Shown piece after piece: positions 7,404-15,100 of a stretch of DNA of 64,000 nt. Both the position numbers and the translations under genes were made by a program. Location of the stretch: assembly GCF_030285665.1 (NCBI RefSeq), contig NZ_CP127295.1, positions 10,602,001 to 10,666,000 of the forward strand, written 5' to 3'. Every line of letters starts with the position of its first letter. The first letter of the stretch is position 1. This DNA comes from Amycolatopsis mongoliensis (GTDB lineage: Bacteria > Actinomycetota > Actinomycetes > Mycobacteriales > Pseudonocardiaceae). A model generated the notes under the pieces. That model did not search any database. It was not told where the DNA came from and was given only the letters and a program-made list of their open reading frames with translations.

Positions 7404-7445
7404 CGTGAGTGGTAATTCGGGTCAGAACCCGAATTACCACTCACG
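7404..7445. repeat. Long perfect palindrome, class 1
   Basis: A 19-bp perfect stem with CGTGAGTGGTAATTCGGGT as its left arm and a CAGA loop, 14 bases after the stop of the membrane-protein gene. It has no T-run. The outer CGTGAGTGG matches the palindromes at 35092-35137 and 47218-47263, but the inner core differs while staying complementary. It may act as a transcription terminator or as a mobile-type palindromic element. Confidence 0.8.
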
Positions 7446-7518
7446 ACCGGCGCGGCGCACAGCAACCGCACAGGGCGATCACACGATCACCAAAGCGGGA
7501 CCGGCGACCGTAGGAGGC

Positions 7519-8775
7519 ATGACAGCCACCGCCTCCGCAGCACGGCCCGGGACCGTCCCGGTCGATCTGGCCGGCCCGCAGCCCGTCCTCGACGTCGTCA
7601 TCCCGGTCTACAACGAAGAGACCGACCTCGAACCGTGCATCCGCCGGCTGCACGCGCACCTGGCCGAACACGTCTCCTACCCCTACCGGATCACGATCGC
7701 CGACAACGCGAGCACCGACGCGACGCTGCGGGTGGCCGAAAGACTCGCCCGGGAGTTCCCGGAGGTGGCCGTCCACCACCTCGACGAGAAGGGCCGCGGC
7801 CGCGCGCTCAACGCCGTCTGGCGGGCCTCCGACGCCGCCGTCCTCGCCTACATGGACGTCGACCTCTCGACCGATCTCGCCGCGCTCGCACCGCTCGTCG
7901 CCCCACTCCTGTCGGGGCACTCCGATCTCGCCATCGGCAGCAGGCTCGCCCGGGGCGCGCGGGTCGTGCGGGGGCCGAAGCGCGAGTTCATCTCCCGCGC
8001 CTACAACCTCATCTTGAAGTCGACGCTCGCCGCGAAGTTCAGCGATGCGCAGTGCGGCTTCAAGGCCATCCGCGCCGACGTCGCGCGCGAGCTGCTGCCG
8101 CACGTCGAGGACACCGGGTGGTTCTTCGACACCGAGTTGCTCGTCCTGGCGCAGCGGGCCGGGCTGCGGATCCACGAGGTGCCCGTCGACTGGGTCGACG
8201 ACCCGAACTCGTCGGTCAACATCGTCAAGACCGCCACCGCGGACCTCAAGGGCATCGCCCGCGTCACGAAGGCCACCTTCACCGGCGAGATCCCGATCAG
8301 CCGGCTGCGTGAGCAGCTCGGGCGGCAGCCGATCGGCGTCGAGGCACCGGGCGTGCCGCCGCGGCTGGTGACGCAGCTGGTGCGGTTCGCCGCCATCGGC
8401 GTCAGCAGCACCCTCGCCTACCTCGTGCTGTTCCTGCTGCTGCGGACCGCCGTCGGCGCGCAGCCGGCGAACTTCACCGCGCTCCTGGTCACCGCGATCG
8501 GGAACACCGCGCTGAACCGGCGGCTCACCTTCGGCATCCGCGGGCGCGCCGGTGCCGGGCGCCACCAGTTCGAAGGGCTGATCGTGTTCGGCCTCGGGCT
8601 CGCGCTGACGAGCGGATCGCTGGCCCTGCTCAACGGATCCACCACCCCCGGCCTGGTCCTGGAGATCACCGTGCTCGTGCTGGCGAACCTCGCCGCGACG
8701 GTGCTCCGGTTCCTGCTCCTGCGCGGCTGGGTGTTCAACCCGCGCCGCCAGGCCGCTACCCAGAAGGAGTACTGA
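7519..8775 (+). CDS. Bifunctional GT2 glycosyltransferase/GtrA-family protein
   Basis: A 418-residue protein. Residues about 20-260 form a GT-A glycosyltransferase 2 domain of the dolichyl-phosphate-mannose-synthase type (LDVVIPVYNEETDLE, DNASTDATLR, AYMDVDLSTD with the DxD motif, CGFKAIRAD, VDWVDDPNS). The C-terminal 120 residues carry four hydrophobic segments typical of GtrA (QLVRFAAIGVSSTLAYLVLF). It should charge a polyprenyl phosphate with a sugar at the membrane. GGAGG lies only one base before the ATG, yet no better start exists without including the upstream palindrome. The stop overlaps the next start by one base, coupling it to the GT39-type enzyme that would use the lipid-linked sugar. 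Confidence 0.9.
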   Translation: MTATASAARPGTVPVDLAGPQPVLDVVIPVYNEETDLEPCIRRLHAHLAEHVSYPYRITIADNASTDATLRVAERLAREFPEVAVHHLDEKGRGRALNAVWRASDAAVLAYMDVDLSTDLAALAPLVAPLLSGHSDLAIGSRLARGARVVRGPKREFISRAYNLILKSTLAAKFSDAQCGFKAIRADVARELLPHVEDTGWFFDTELLVLAQRAGLRIHEVPVDWVDDPNSSVNIVKTATADLKGIARVTKATFTGEIPISRLREQLGRQPIGVEAPGVPPRLVTQLVRFAAIGVSSTLAYLVLFLLLRTAVGAQPANFTALLVTAIGNTALNRRLTFGIRGRAGAGRHQFEGLIVFGLGLALTSGSLALLNGSTTPGLVLEITVLVLANLAATVLRFLLLRGWVFNPRRQAATQKEY

Positions 8776-10631
8776 TGACCGCCGTCCTGTCCGACCCGGT
8801 GACGCAGGAACCGCGTCACCGCAAGGAATCCGCCGCGCACGCGCCACCGCGCTGGGTCCGCCCGGCCGTGTTCGGGCTGCTGGCCGCGACCGCCGTGCTG
8901 TACTTCTGGAACCTCACCGCCTCCGGCTACGGCAATTCGTTCTACGCCGCCGCCGTGCAGTCCGGGACGCAGGACTGGAAAGCCTGGCTGTTCGGGTCGC
9001 TCGACTCGGGCAACGTGCTGACGGTCGACAAGCCGCCCGCGGCGCTGTGGGTCGCGACGGCCTTCGCCCGCGTCTTCGGGTTCTCCAGCTTCACCGTGCT
9101 CGCCCCGCAGGCGCTGATGGGGGTCGCCTCCGTCGGGATCCTGTACCTGACGGTGAAACGGACTTCGGGTCCGGTCGCCGGGCTGACGGCCGGTGCGATG
9201 CTGGCGGTCACCCCGGTCGCGGCGCTGATGTTCCGGTTCAACAACCCGGACGCGCTGCTCGTGCTGCTCATGGTCGCCGGCGCCTACTTCGTCGTGCGCG
9301 CCACGGAAAAGGCGAGCCCCCAGTGGCTCGCGCTGGCCGGCGTCGCGATCGGCTTCGGCTTCCTGACGAAGATGATGCAGGCGTTCCTGGTGCTGCCGGC
9401 CTTCGGGCTGGTCTACCTGATCGCGGCGCCGACGTCGCTGGGCAAGCGGCTGCTGCACCTCGGCGGCGCGGTCGCGGCGCTGGTCGTCTCGGCGGGCTGG
9501 TACATCGCGCTGGTCGACCTCTGGCCGACGGCGTCGCGGCCCTACATCGGCGGGTCCGAAGGGGACAGTCTGCTCGAACTCGCCCTGGGCTACAACGGTT
9601 TGTCGCGCATCTTCGGCGGCGGCGACGGCAGCGGGCCCGGCGGTGGCGGTGGCATGGGCGGCGGGAACACCGGCTTCGGCGGTGCTTCGGGCCTGTTCCG
9701 GATGTTCGGGCCGAGCTTCGGCACGGAGATCTCGTGGCTGCTGCCCGCCGCGCTGATCGGGCTGGTCGCCGGGCTGTGGTTCACGCGGCGCGCACCGCGC
9801 ACCGACCGGACGCGGCTGGCACTCGTGCTGTGGGGCGGCTGGCTGGTCGTCACGGCGCTGGTGTTCAGCTACATGAGCGGCATCGTGCACCCGTACTACT
9901 CGGTCGCGCTGGCCCCGGCGATCGCCGCGCTGGTCGCGATCTCGGGCCGCGCGCTGTGGCAGGGCCGGGCCAACCTGGGCCCGCGGGCGACGCTGGCCGG
10001 GATGGTCGTGGCGACGGCGGTGTGGTCGTTCATCCTGCTCGACCGGACGCCGGACTGGTTCCCCGCGCTGCGCTGGATCGTGGCGGTGCTCGGGGTCCTG
10101 ACCGGGACGGTGCTGGTGATGGGCGTGCCGACCGTCCGCAAGGCGGCCACGGTCGTCGCGGCGGCGGTGGTCCTGACCCTGGGCGTCTCCACCGCGGCGT
10201 ACGGCGTCGAGACGGCGTCGGTCGCGCACAGCGGCTCGATCCCGACGTCGGGACCGACGTCGAGCGCGATGGGCGGCGGCATGGGCGGAGGTCCGGGCGG
10301 CGAGGACTCGTCCTCGAGCGCGATCGGTGCGCTGCTGGCGAAGACGACGACGAAGTGGGCCGCGGCGACGACGGGCTCGCAGAACGCGGCTTCGCTGGAA
10401 CTGGCCAGCGGCAAGGCGGTGATCGGCATCGGCGGCTGGAGCGGCTCCGACCCGGCGCCGACGCTCGACGAGTTCAAGGCGTACGTCGCGGCCGGCGAGA
10501 TCAAGTACTACATCGACGGCGGCCGCGGAGGTGGCCCGGGCGGCGGCTCGTCGGAGATCACCGCGTGGGTGACGGCGAACTTCACCGCCACGACGGTCGA
10601 CGGCCAGACGGTCTACGACCTGCAGAAGTGA
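8775..10631 (+). CDS. ArnT/PMT-like membrane glycosyltransferase (GT39 superfamily)
   Basis: A 618-residue polytopic protein with about ten membrane helices. The first exoplasmic loop contains FYAAAVQSG..DWKAWLFGSLDSGN followed by DKPPAALW, the conserved region of ArnT/PMT-type C-transferases that use polyprenyl-phosphate sugars. Two glycine-rich segments are unusual: GGGDGSGPGGGGGMGGG near residue 280 and another near 505 and 585. A C-terminal soluble domain of about 130 residues follows the last helix. Together with the overlapping GT2/GtrA gene it forms a two-gene extracytoplasmic glycosylation unit. The acceptor (protein or wall polymer) cannot be told from sequence. Confidence 0.88.
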   Translation: MTAVLSDPVTQEPRHRKESAAHAPPRWVRPAVFGLLAATAVLYFWNLTASGYGNSFYAAAVQSGTQDWKAWLFGSLDSGNVLTVDKPPAALWVATAFARVFGFSSFTVLAPQALMGVASVGILYLTVKRTSGPVAGLTAGAMLAVTPVAALMFRFNNPDALLVLLMVAGAYFVVRATEKASPQWLALAGVAIGFGFLTKMMQAFLVLPAFGLVYLIAAPTSLGKRLLHLGGAVAALVVSAGWYIALVDLWPTASRPYIGGSEGDSLLELALGYNGLSRIFGGGDGSGPGGGGGMGGGNTGFGGASGLFRMFGPSFGTEISWLLPAALIGLVAGLWFTRRAPRTDRTRLALVLWGGWLVVTALVFSYMSGIVHPYYSVALAPAIAALVAISGRALWQGRANLGPRATLAGMVVATAVWSFILLDRTPDWFPALRWIVAVLGVLTGTVLVMGVPTVRKAATVVAAAVVLTLGVSTAAYGVETASVAHSGSIPTSGPTSSAMGGGMGGGPGGEDSSSSAIGALLAKTTTKWAAATTGSQNAASLELASGKAVIGIGGWSGSDPAPTLDEFKAYVAAGEIKYYIDGGRGGGPGGGSSEITAWVTANFTATTVDGQTVYDLQK

Positions 10632-10638
10632 CGCTCGG

Positions 10639-10666
10639 GGCCCGGGCTTCTTCGGAAGCCCGGGCC
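10639..10666. terminator. Bidirectional hairpin terminator
   Basis: GGCCCGGGCTTC, a TTCG tetraloop and the exact complement make a 12-bp stem between the converging glycosyltransferase gene and the gene ending at 10669. A short TTTC follows on the plus strand. Confidence 0.85.
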
Positions 10667-10668
10667 TT

Positions 10669-11235
10669 TCACGCGATCCCGCGGGCTTCGCGAACCAGCG
10701 TGTCGTGGTGGGCCCGGCGGAAGACCGTCGTCTCGACGAGCGCCTCGAAGTGCCGGTACCCGCCCAGGGCTTCCGCCTCGTCGAACGCCTCGGCCGCGGC
10801 GGCGGTGCCGTAACCACCGCAGCCCGCGACGATCACGACCTCCGCGGTCTCCGGGGCGAAGGGGTTCGCCGCGCGGATCACCAGGCCGTAGTCGACGCGC
10901 GGGTCACCGGCGTCGTCGTAGCGCGGCGAGGCCGCGAAGCCGGACTTGCGGTCGTAGACCGACGAGCCGTGCTCGGCGAACCCGAGCGAGAGCACGCCGT
11001 CCAAGCGCTCGAGAACGCTGCCGGTCAGAGAATTGCCGTCCGGGCCGCCGATCAGGATGAGGTCCTCGCGGATCTGGTCCTCCGTGAGCGCCTCGGCTTC
11101 GACGAGCCGCACGGCCGACCCGAGCTGGGCCTGCAGCTCCACCGCGGCGAGCAGGTCTCCCTTGCCGACCACTTCCGCGTGGTCCCGCACACCGAACACC
11201 ATCAGCGGCCGTGAGTCGTGCGACGCTGCGCCCAT
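10669..11235 (-). CDS. Hypothetical cytosolic alpha/beta protein
   Basis: A 188-residue protein with no signal or membrane segment. It begins with a Rossmann-like strand (PLMVFGVRDHAEVVGKGDL), then DLILIGGPDGNSLT (about 63-76), VYDRKSGFAASPRYDD, DYGLVIRAANPFAP and VVIVAGCGGYGTAAAAEAF. The GGP-N and GCGGYGTAAAA elements are spaced like a nucleotide or ligand-binding site with alternating strands and helices. AAGGAG is well placed upstream of the ATG. I do not recognise the family with confidence. It stands alone on the minus strand. Confidence 0.6.
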   Translation of the reverse strand: MGAASHDSRPLMVFGVRDHAEVVGKGDLLAAVELQAQLGSAVRLVEAEALTEDQIREDLILIGGPDGNSLTGSVLERLDGVLSLGFAEHGSSVYDRKSGFAASPRYDDAGDPRVDYGLVIRAANPFAPETAEVVIVAGCGGYGTAAAAEAFDEAEALGGYRHFEALVETTVFRRAHHDTLVREARGIA

Positions 11236-11285
11236 CGTCGGCTCCTTCGGTCGTGTTACCGAAGTCGTCGCAGGTCAGCGGCTCG

Positions 11286-11560
11286 TTACGGCCGGGGCCG
11301 CAGGTGGTGACCGACGTCCCCGACGAGGTCCACCGTCGCCCGGCGCTCGGTGAATCGCCACCCGTCGGCGGAGCGGGTGAACCGGTCCGCGTACCGGCCG
11401 GCGGCGTAGGCCCGCCCCGACGCGGTGTCGCCGGAGACCTCCAGCGCGACGTTCGTCGTCACGTGCTTGGTGCGCGGAGTGCCGTCCTCGTACCCGATCA
11501 CCGTGTCGCGCAGCATCCGCGCGACCTCGGCGCCGCGGAAGACGAGCGCGCGGAGGTCGC
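11286..11560 (-). pseudogene. Remnant of a SnoaL/NTF2-like protein
   Basis: The translated segment RGAEVARMLRDTVIGYEDG, then TKHVTTNVALEVSGDTASG and AGRYADRFTRSADGWRFTER, ending DLVGDVGHHLRP, is the second half of the SnoaL-like polyketide-cyclase/dehydratase-type fold. The N-terminal half of the cone fold is missing and upstream sequence in this frame looks non-coding. About twenty residues also appear deleted between SGRAY and AAGRYADRF, where intact relatives have a strand and loop. It is probably a decayed gene; function is likely lost. Confidence 0.6.
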
Positions 11561-11649
11561 CCACGGGAAACGGTCGTACAGAGAAAGTATGGAAACCTTC
11601 CGTACCGTGGCGGCGACGGCGGCAGGGGGCCGCCGACGGGGGTGAATCC

Positions 11650-12404
11650 ATGACGCTCGATCGCCGGAACCTGCTCAAACTCGGTGCGGGGGCGGCCGTC
11701 GCGGTCGCGGGCAGCGGACTGCTCACCGGCACCGCCGAAGCCGCGGCGTTGCCGCCCGTGCCGGGCATGCTGGGCGACCGCAAGGCCAACGAACTCTGGT
11801 ACCAGCTCGACGAAATCGCGTTGTACCACCCGGCCCAGGAGGTGCGGGACGCCTACGCCGTGCTGTTCCCGTTCATCCAGCAGAACGCCCCGGGCGGCCT
11901 GCCCGCGAAGTGGCGGGCCCTCAGCCTGGAACCGGGCTACCCGCAGAACTACGCCGAGTTCGTCCAGCCGATCGAGCAGCCGCTGAGAACGCTGTCGGCC
12001 TTGCAGCTCGGCAACTTCGACCGCTTCTACCGCGGCGACGAAGAGGCCTCACGAGAGCCTTCGCGGCGTTCGGACAAGGGATCCTGTTCGATCCTCGGCG
12101 CGCCGAGGTCGAGTCCGAAGTGCACACCATGGACGGCGATCCGCCTTCGGGCTACCACTTCTGGCACTGCATCCAGCGCGCGCAGATGCTGCTGGGCATC
12201 GACCGCCACCGGTGGGCGCGGATCGACCCGCTGCTCGGCTTCGCCTGGGCGCTGCAGTCGATCGCGAAGCCCGACCACCGGCACGTCAACCCCGGCCTGC
12301 CGCGCGAGCAGGTCCGCGCGCTGGCCCGGTACTGGCTGCCACGGTCGCCCGCCGGACTCGACCGCGACTTCCGCTCGTCGCCCTACCCGGACAGCACCCG
12401 CTGA
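11650..12404 (+). pseudogene. Frameshifted Tat-exported protein
   Basis: Translation from ATG 11650 gives a twin-arginine signal (DRRNLLKLGAGAAVAVAGSG, cleavage near TAEA-A) and LPPVPGMLGDRKANELWYQL. The frame breaks near 12047 in GAAGAGGCCTCACG. The next frame resumes coherent protein at GLTRAFAAFGQGILFDPRRA, continuing HTMDGDPPSGYHFWHCIQRA to a stop at 12402-12404. Adding one base (a missing G in GAAGAGGGCC) restores a single protein of about 251 residues. Either a real mutation or a sequencing error. The exported family is not recognised. The last 22 bases overlap the converging SARP-like gene. Confidence 0.7.
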
Positions 12405-13111
12405 TACGCCGCCTGCAGCACCGGGCCCGGCGCGATCCCGAGCCGTTCGTCGAGGATCCGCCGGCCCCGGTGGTAGACCGCCACCGCGTCCGCCGGCCGC
12501 CCGCTCGCGCAGAGCGCGGCCATGAGCAGCGCCCGCGCGCGTTCCCGCAGCGGGTGCGCGAGCACCAGGCCGGTGGCGTCCGGCACCGCCCGCAGGTGGT
12601 CGCCGGCCGCCACCTCCGCTTCGATCCGGCTCTCCAGGACGGCCAGCCGGAGCTCCTCGAACCGCGCCGACTCTCCCGCGCGAAGCGGTTCGGCGATGCC
12701 GGCGAGCACCGGGCCGCGCCACAGGTCGAGCGCCGCGCCGAACAACCCCGCCGCGCGACTTGCCGCGCCCGCGCGCAGTGCGTCGTGGCCGGAAGCGGCC
12801 AGCCGCTCGAACTCCTCCGCGTCGACCGTGCCGCCGTCCGGCGCCAGCAGGTACCCGCCACCCGTCCGGACCAGCCGCGCGGGCCGTCCGAGTCCCTTGC
12901 GCAGGCGGGAAGCGTACGTGCACAGCTGCGCGTCGACCGTCGACGGCCGGTCGCCTTCCCACAGCAGCGAGACCAGCCGCTCGTCGGGCACCACCCGGCC
13001 GCGGGCCAGCAGCAGCGCCGCCAGCAGCGTCCGCGGCTTCCGCCCGCCGAGCACGGCCGGGCGGCCGTCCGCGCGGATCACCGTCAGCGGCCCGAGAATC
13101 CGGAACTCCAT
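12383..13111 (-). CDS. SARP/BTAD-family transcriptional activator
   Basis: A 242-residue protein starting MEFRILGPLTVIRADGRPAV, the standard opening of AfsR/SARP regulators. An OmpR-like winged helix spans about 10-95 (GGRKPRTLLAALLLARG, LVSLLWEGDRPSTVDAQLCT, LRKGLGRPARLVRTGGGYLL) and a helical bacterial transcriptional activation domain spans about 100-240. No ATPase or TPR domain follows, so it is the short class that often governs local gene sets. ATG 13111 has GGGGTGGGG upstream. It faces away from the PP2C gene at 13222; its target is not evident. Confidence 0.85.
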   Translation of the reverse strand: MEFRILGPLTVIRADGRPAVLGGRKPRTLLAALLLARGRVVPDERLVSLLWEGDRPSTVDAQLCTYASRLRKGLGRPARLVRTGGGYLLAPDGGTVDAEEFERLAASGHDALRAGAASRAAGLFGAALDLWRGPVLAGIAEPLRAGESARFEELRLAVLESRIEAEVAAGDHLRAVPDATGLVLAHPLRERARALLMAALCASGRPADAVAVYHRGRRILDERLGIAPGPVLQAAYQRVLSG

Positions 13112-13221
13112 GCCCCACCCCGTTCCCAAGGTACCCGGACCGACACCGCGGGCACAGGAAAGTCTCAGACGGACCACAGGTTCGGCGCGGATCATCGGGA
13201 CAGAGGGATGAGGAGGCCGCG

Positions 13222-13932
13222 ATGATCACGACACGTCCGGGTTACCCGCGCTGGCACACCGCGAGCGCCCAGGGGCCGCGCTCGCTCAACGCCGACGCCG
13301 TCGGGGCGTACGCCGCCGCCGGCGGGCCCGGCATCGTGTTCGCCCTCGCCGACGGCGTCGGGGACGATCCCGCCGCCGCGCGGGCCGCCCGCATCGCGTC
13401 CGCAGCCGCCGCCCGCACTCCGGTCCACAAAGGACCCGTCGAAGCCGTGCTCGCCGCGCAGCGCGCGGTCCGCGAGCAGACGGCCGGGGACGCCGTGCTC
13501 GTCGTGGCCATGCCGGCCGCGCACGGCGGGTACCGCATCGCCTGGGTCGGCGACGCCCGCGCGTACGCCTGGGACGGCACCACGCTCGGCCGCCTGACCA
13601 CCGACCACACGCTCGCCGAGTACTTCCGCGCCCGCCACCAGCCGGTCACCCCGCGGATGGAGCACGTGGTCACCACGAGCGTCCGCACGGCCAAGCCGGA
13701 GGAGATCGGCACGGCGGAGACCACGAGCGCGGGCCTGCTCCTGACCAGCGACGGCGTCCACAAGCCCCTCACCGGCAGCGGCATCCGCGCGGTGCTGGCC
13801 CAGCCGGGCACGGGCGCGGCCGAGCTGGTCGAGGCGGCCCTCGCCCGCGGGGGCTCGGACAACGCGACCGCCGTCTACGTCGAACCCCTGGAGGCCGACA
13901 GCACGACGGTGCGATTTCCCGTCGCCGCGTGA
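13222..13932 (+). CDS. PP2C-family serine/threonine phosphatase
   Basis: A 236-residue compact PP2C protein. Motifs in order are SLNADAVGAY (RxNxD-like), FALADGVGDD (the metal-binding DGxG), YRIAWVGDARAY, LTTDHTLAEYFR, LLLTSDGVH and GGSDNATAVYV. Metal-binding Asp residues are therefore present in all key positions. It lacks membrane helices, so it should dephosphorylate cytosolic Ser/Thr kinase targets. GAGGAGG at 13210-13216 precedes the ATG. It sits between a divergent SARP regulator and a converging DUF2127 gene. Confidence 0.85.
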   Translation: MITTRPGYPRWHTASAQGPRSLNADAVGAYAAAGGPGIVFALADGVGDDPAAARAARIASAAAARTPVHKGPVEAVLAAQRAVREQTAGDAVLVVAMPAAHGGYRIAWVGDARAYAWDGTTLGRLTTDHTLAEYFRARHQPVTPRMEHVVTTSVRTAKPEEIGTAETTSAGLLLTSDGVHKPLTGSGIRAVLAQPGTGAAELVEAALARGGSDNATAVYVEPLEADSTTVRFPVAA

Positions 13933-13938
13933 CCCGGG

Positions 13939-14415
13939 TTAACCCCGCTTCAGCTGCCGGTACTCGCGCAGCACCAGGACGATGATCACGACGTCCAGCG
14001 CGGCGAAGAACGGCAGCGCGATCGAGTGCGTGTGGATCGCCCGGAAGATCTCGTAGACGACGAACGCCGACAGGACCAGCGCCGCGACGGGGTACGCGCG
14101 CACGATCTTGCGCGCCAGTGCCCACACCAGGCCGAGCTTGATCAGGCCGTGGGCGAGCAGGTACGCGACGGCGAACGTCTTCGTGTCGCCGTGGAGGAAG
14201 TTCTCCGTTGCCGACTCCAGGTGCCGCGCGAGGGTGCCGGCGGGGTCGCCCAGCAGGTCGCGCGTGATGACCGCGTGGGTGAACCCACTGACGGTCGAGG
14301 CGGGGATGAACGCGAGGACCAGCGCCCCGGCGACCTGCAGCGCGCCGTCGAGCCCCTTGATCGCGATCGCGACCCGGAAGAACTTCTCGGTCGCGGTCGT
14401 CTTCGTCTCGGACAT
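13939..14415 (-). CDS. DUF2127-type small membrane protein
   Basis: A 158-residue protein with four predicted membrane helices. The opening EKFFRVAIAIKGLDGALQVAG, the central YLLAHGLIKLGLVWALARK and the terminal VVIIVLVLREYRQLKRG are typical of DUF2127 proteins, whose function is unknown. It ends seven bases from the converging PP2C stop. No operon partner is apparent; the next minus-strand gene upstream is TetR-like at 58 bases. Confidence 0.8.
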   Translation of the reverse strand: MSETKTTATEKFFRVAIAIKGLDGALQVAGALVLAFIPASTVSGFTHAVITRDLLGDPAGTLARHLESATENFLHGDTKTFAVAYLLAHGLIKLGLVWALARKIVRAYPVAALVLSAFVVYEIFRAIHTHSIALPFFAALDVVIIVLVLREYRQLKRG

Positions 14416-14473
14416 GCCTCCAGCTCAGCACGAACGGCCGGCCGGCGCACGGGGAGCCCACCGTCGATCCTGG

Positions 14474-15052
14474 TCAGCGGCTCTCCGCAGCCGCCGAAGT
14501 CTCCGCGCACACGACATCCTCCGCGAAGGTGACCGCCGCCTCGGCCGCGTCGCCGCCGAAGACCGGGCCGCTCGCGTACAGGCCGTCGATGATCACCATC
14601 ACCCGGTCGGCGAGCCGGCCGGGGTCGGCGGCCGAGGTCTCCCCCGCCAGCTCCCGCAGCCGGGTTCGCGCCCGCACCAGCTGGTCCACCGCCACGCGGT
14701 GGGCCGGGTGCCGCGGCTCCGGGAACTCCGCGAGCGTGGCGCGCAGCGGGCACCCGCGCGAACCGGGCCGGGTCGCGCGCACCCCGACCTCGCGCACGAG
14801 CTCCACCAGCTGCCGCTCCGGGGCGGCAGCGGCCGCCTTCGCACCGGCCAGGAGGACGTCCCAGGCGGCGCCGCAGCACCTCAGGTACGCCACCACCAGC
14901 TCGTCCTTGCTCGCGAAGCAGGTGTAGAGCAGGTTCTTGCCGCACCCGCACTCGTCGATGATCCGCTGCAGCCCGACGGCGTGCACCCCGTGCCGGTCGA
15001 ACAGCCGGGTGGCGGTTCCGAGGATGCGCTCACGGGCGTCCGGCGTCGGCAT
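14474..15052 (-). CDS. TetR-family transcriptional regulator
   Basis: A 192-residue regulator. Residues 6-55 carry the TetR helix-turn-helix (ARERILGTATRLFDRHGVHA, LQRIIDECGCGKNLLYTCF, SKDELVVAYL). The C-terminal domain holds GSRGCPLRATLAEFPEP, typical of the subfamily that controls small oxidoreductase or efflux genes. It is read in the same direction as the DUF2127 gene, which it may control. A hairpin separates it from the GH92 gene upstream. Confidence 0.85.
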   Translation of the reverse strand: MPTPDARERILGTATRLFDRHGVHAVGLQRIIDECGCGKNLLYTCFASKDELVVAYLRCCGAAWDVLLAGAKAAAAAPERQLVELVREVGVRATRPGSRGCPLRATLAEFPEPRHPAHRVAVDQLVRARTRLRELAGETSAADPGRLADRVMVIIDGLYASGPVFGGDAAEAAVTFAEDVVCAETSAAAESR

Positions 15053-15064
15053 GCGGGGATGGTA

Positions 15065-15093
15065 ATGGCCTCCCCGGCATCCGGGGAGGCCAT
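15065..15093. terminator. Hairpin terminator after the GH92 gene
   Basis: A 13-bp perfect stem, ATGGCCTCCCCGG with a CAT loop, begins eight bases beyond the minus-strand GH92 stop codon and precedes the TetR start. Confidence 0.8.
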
Positions 15094-15100
15094 CACGCGG

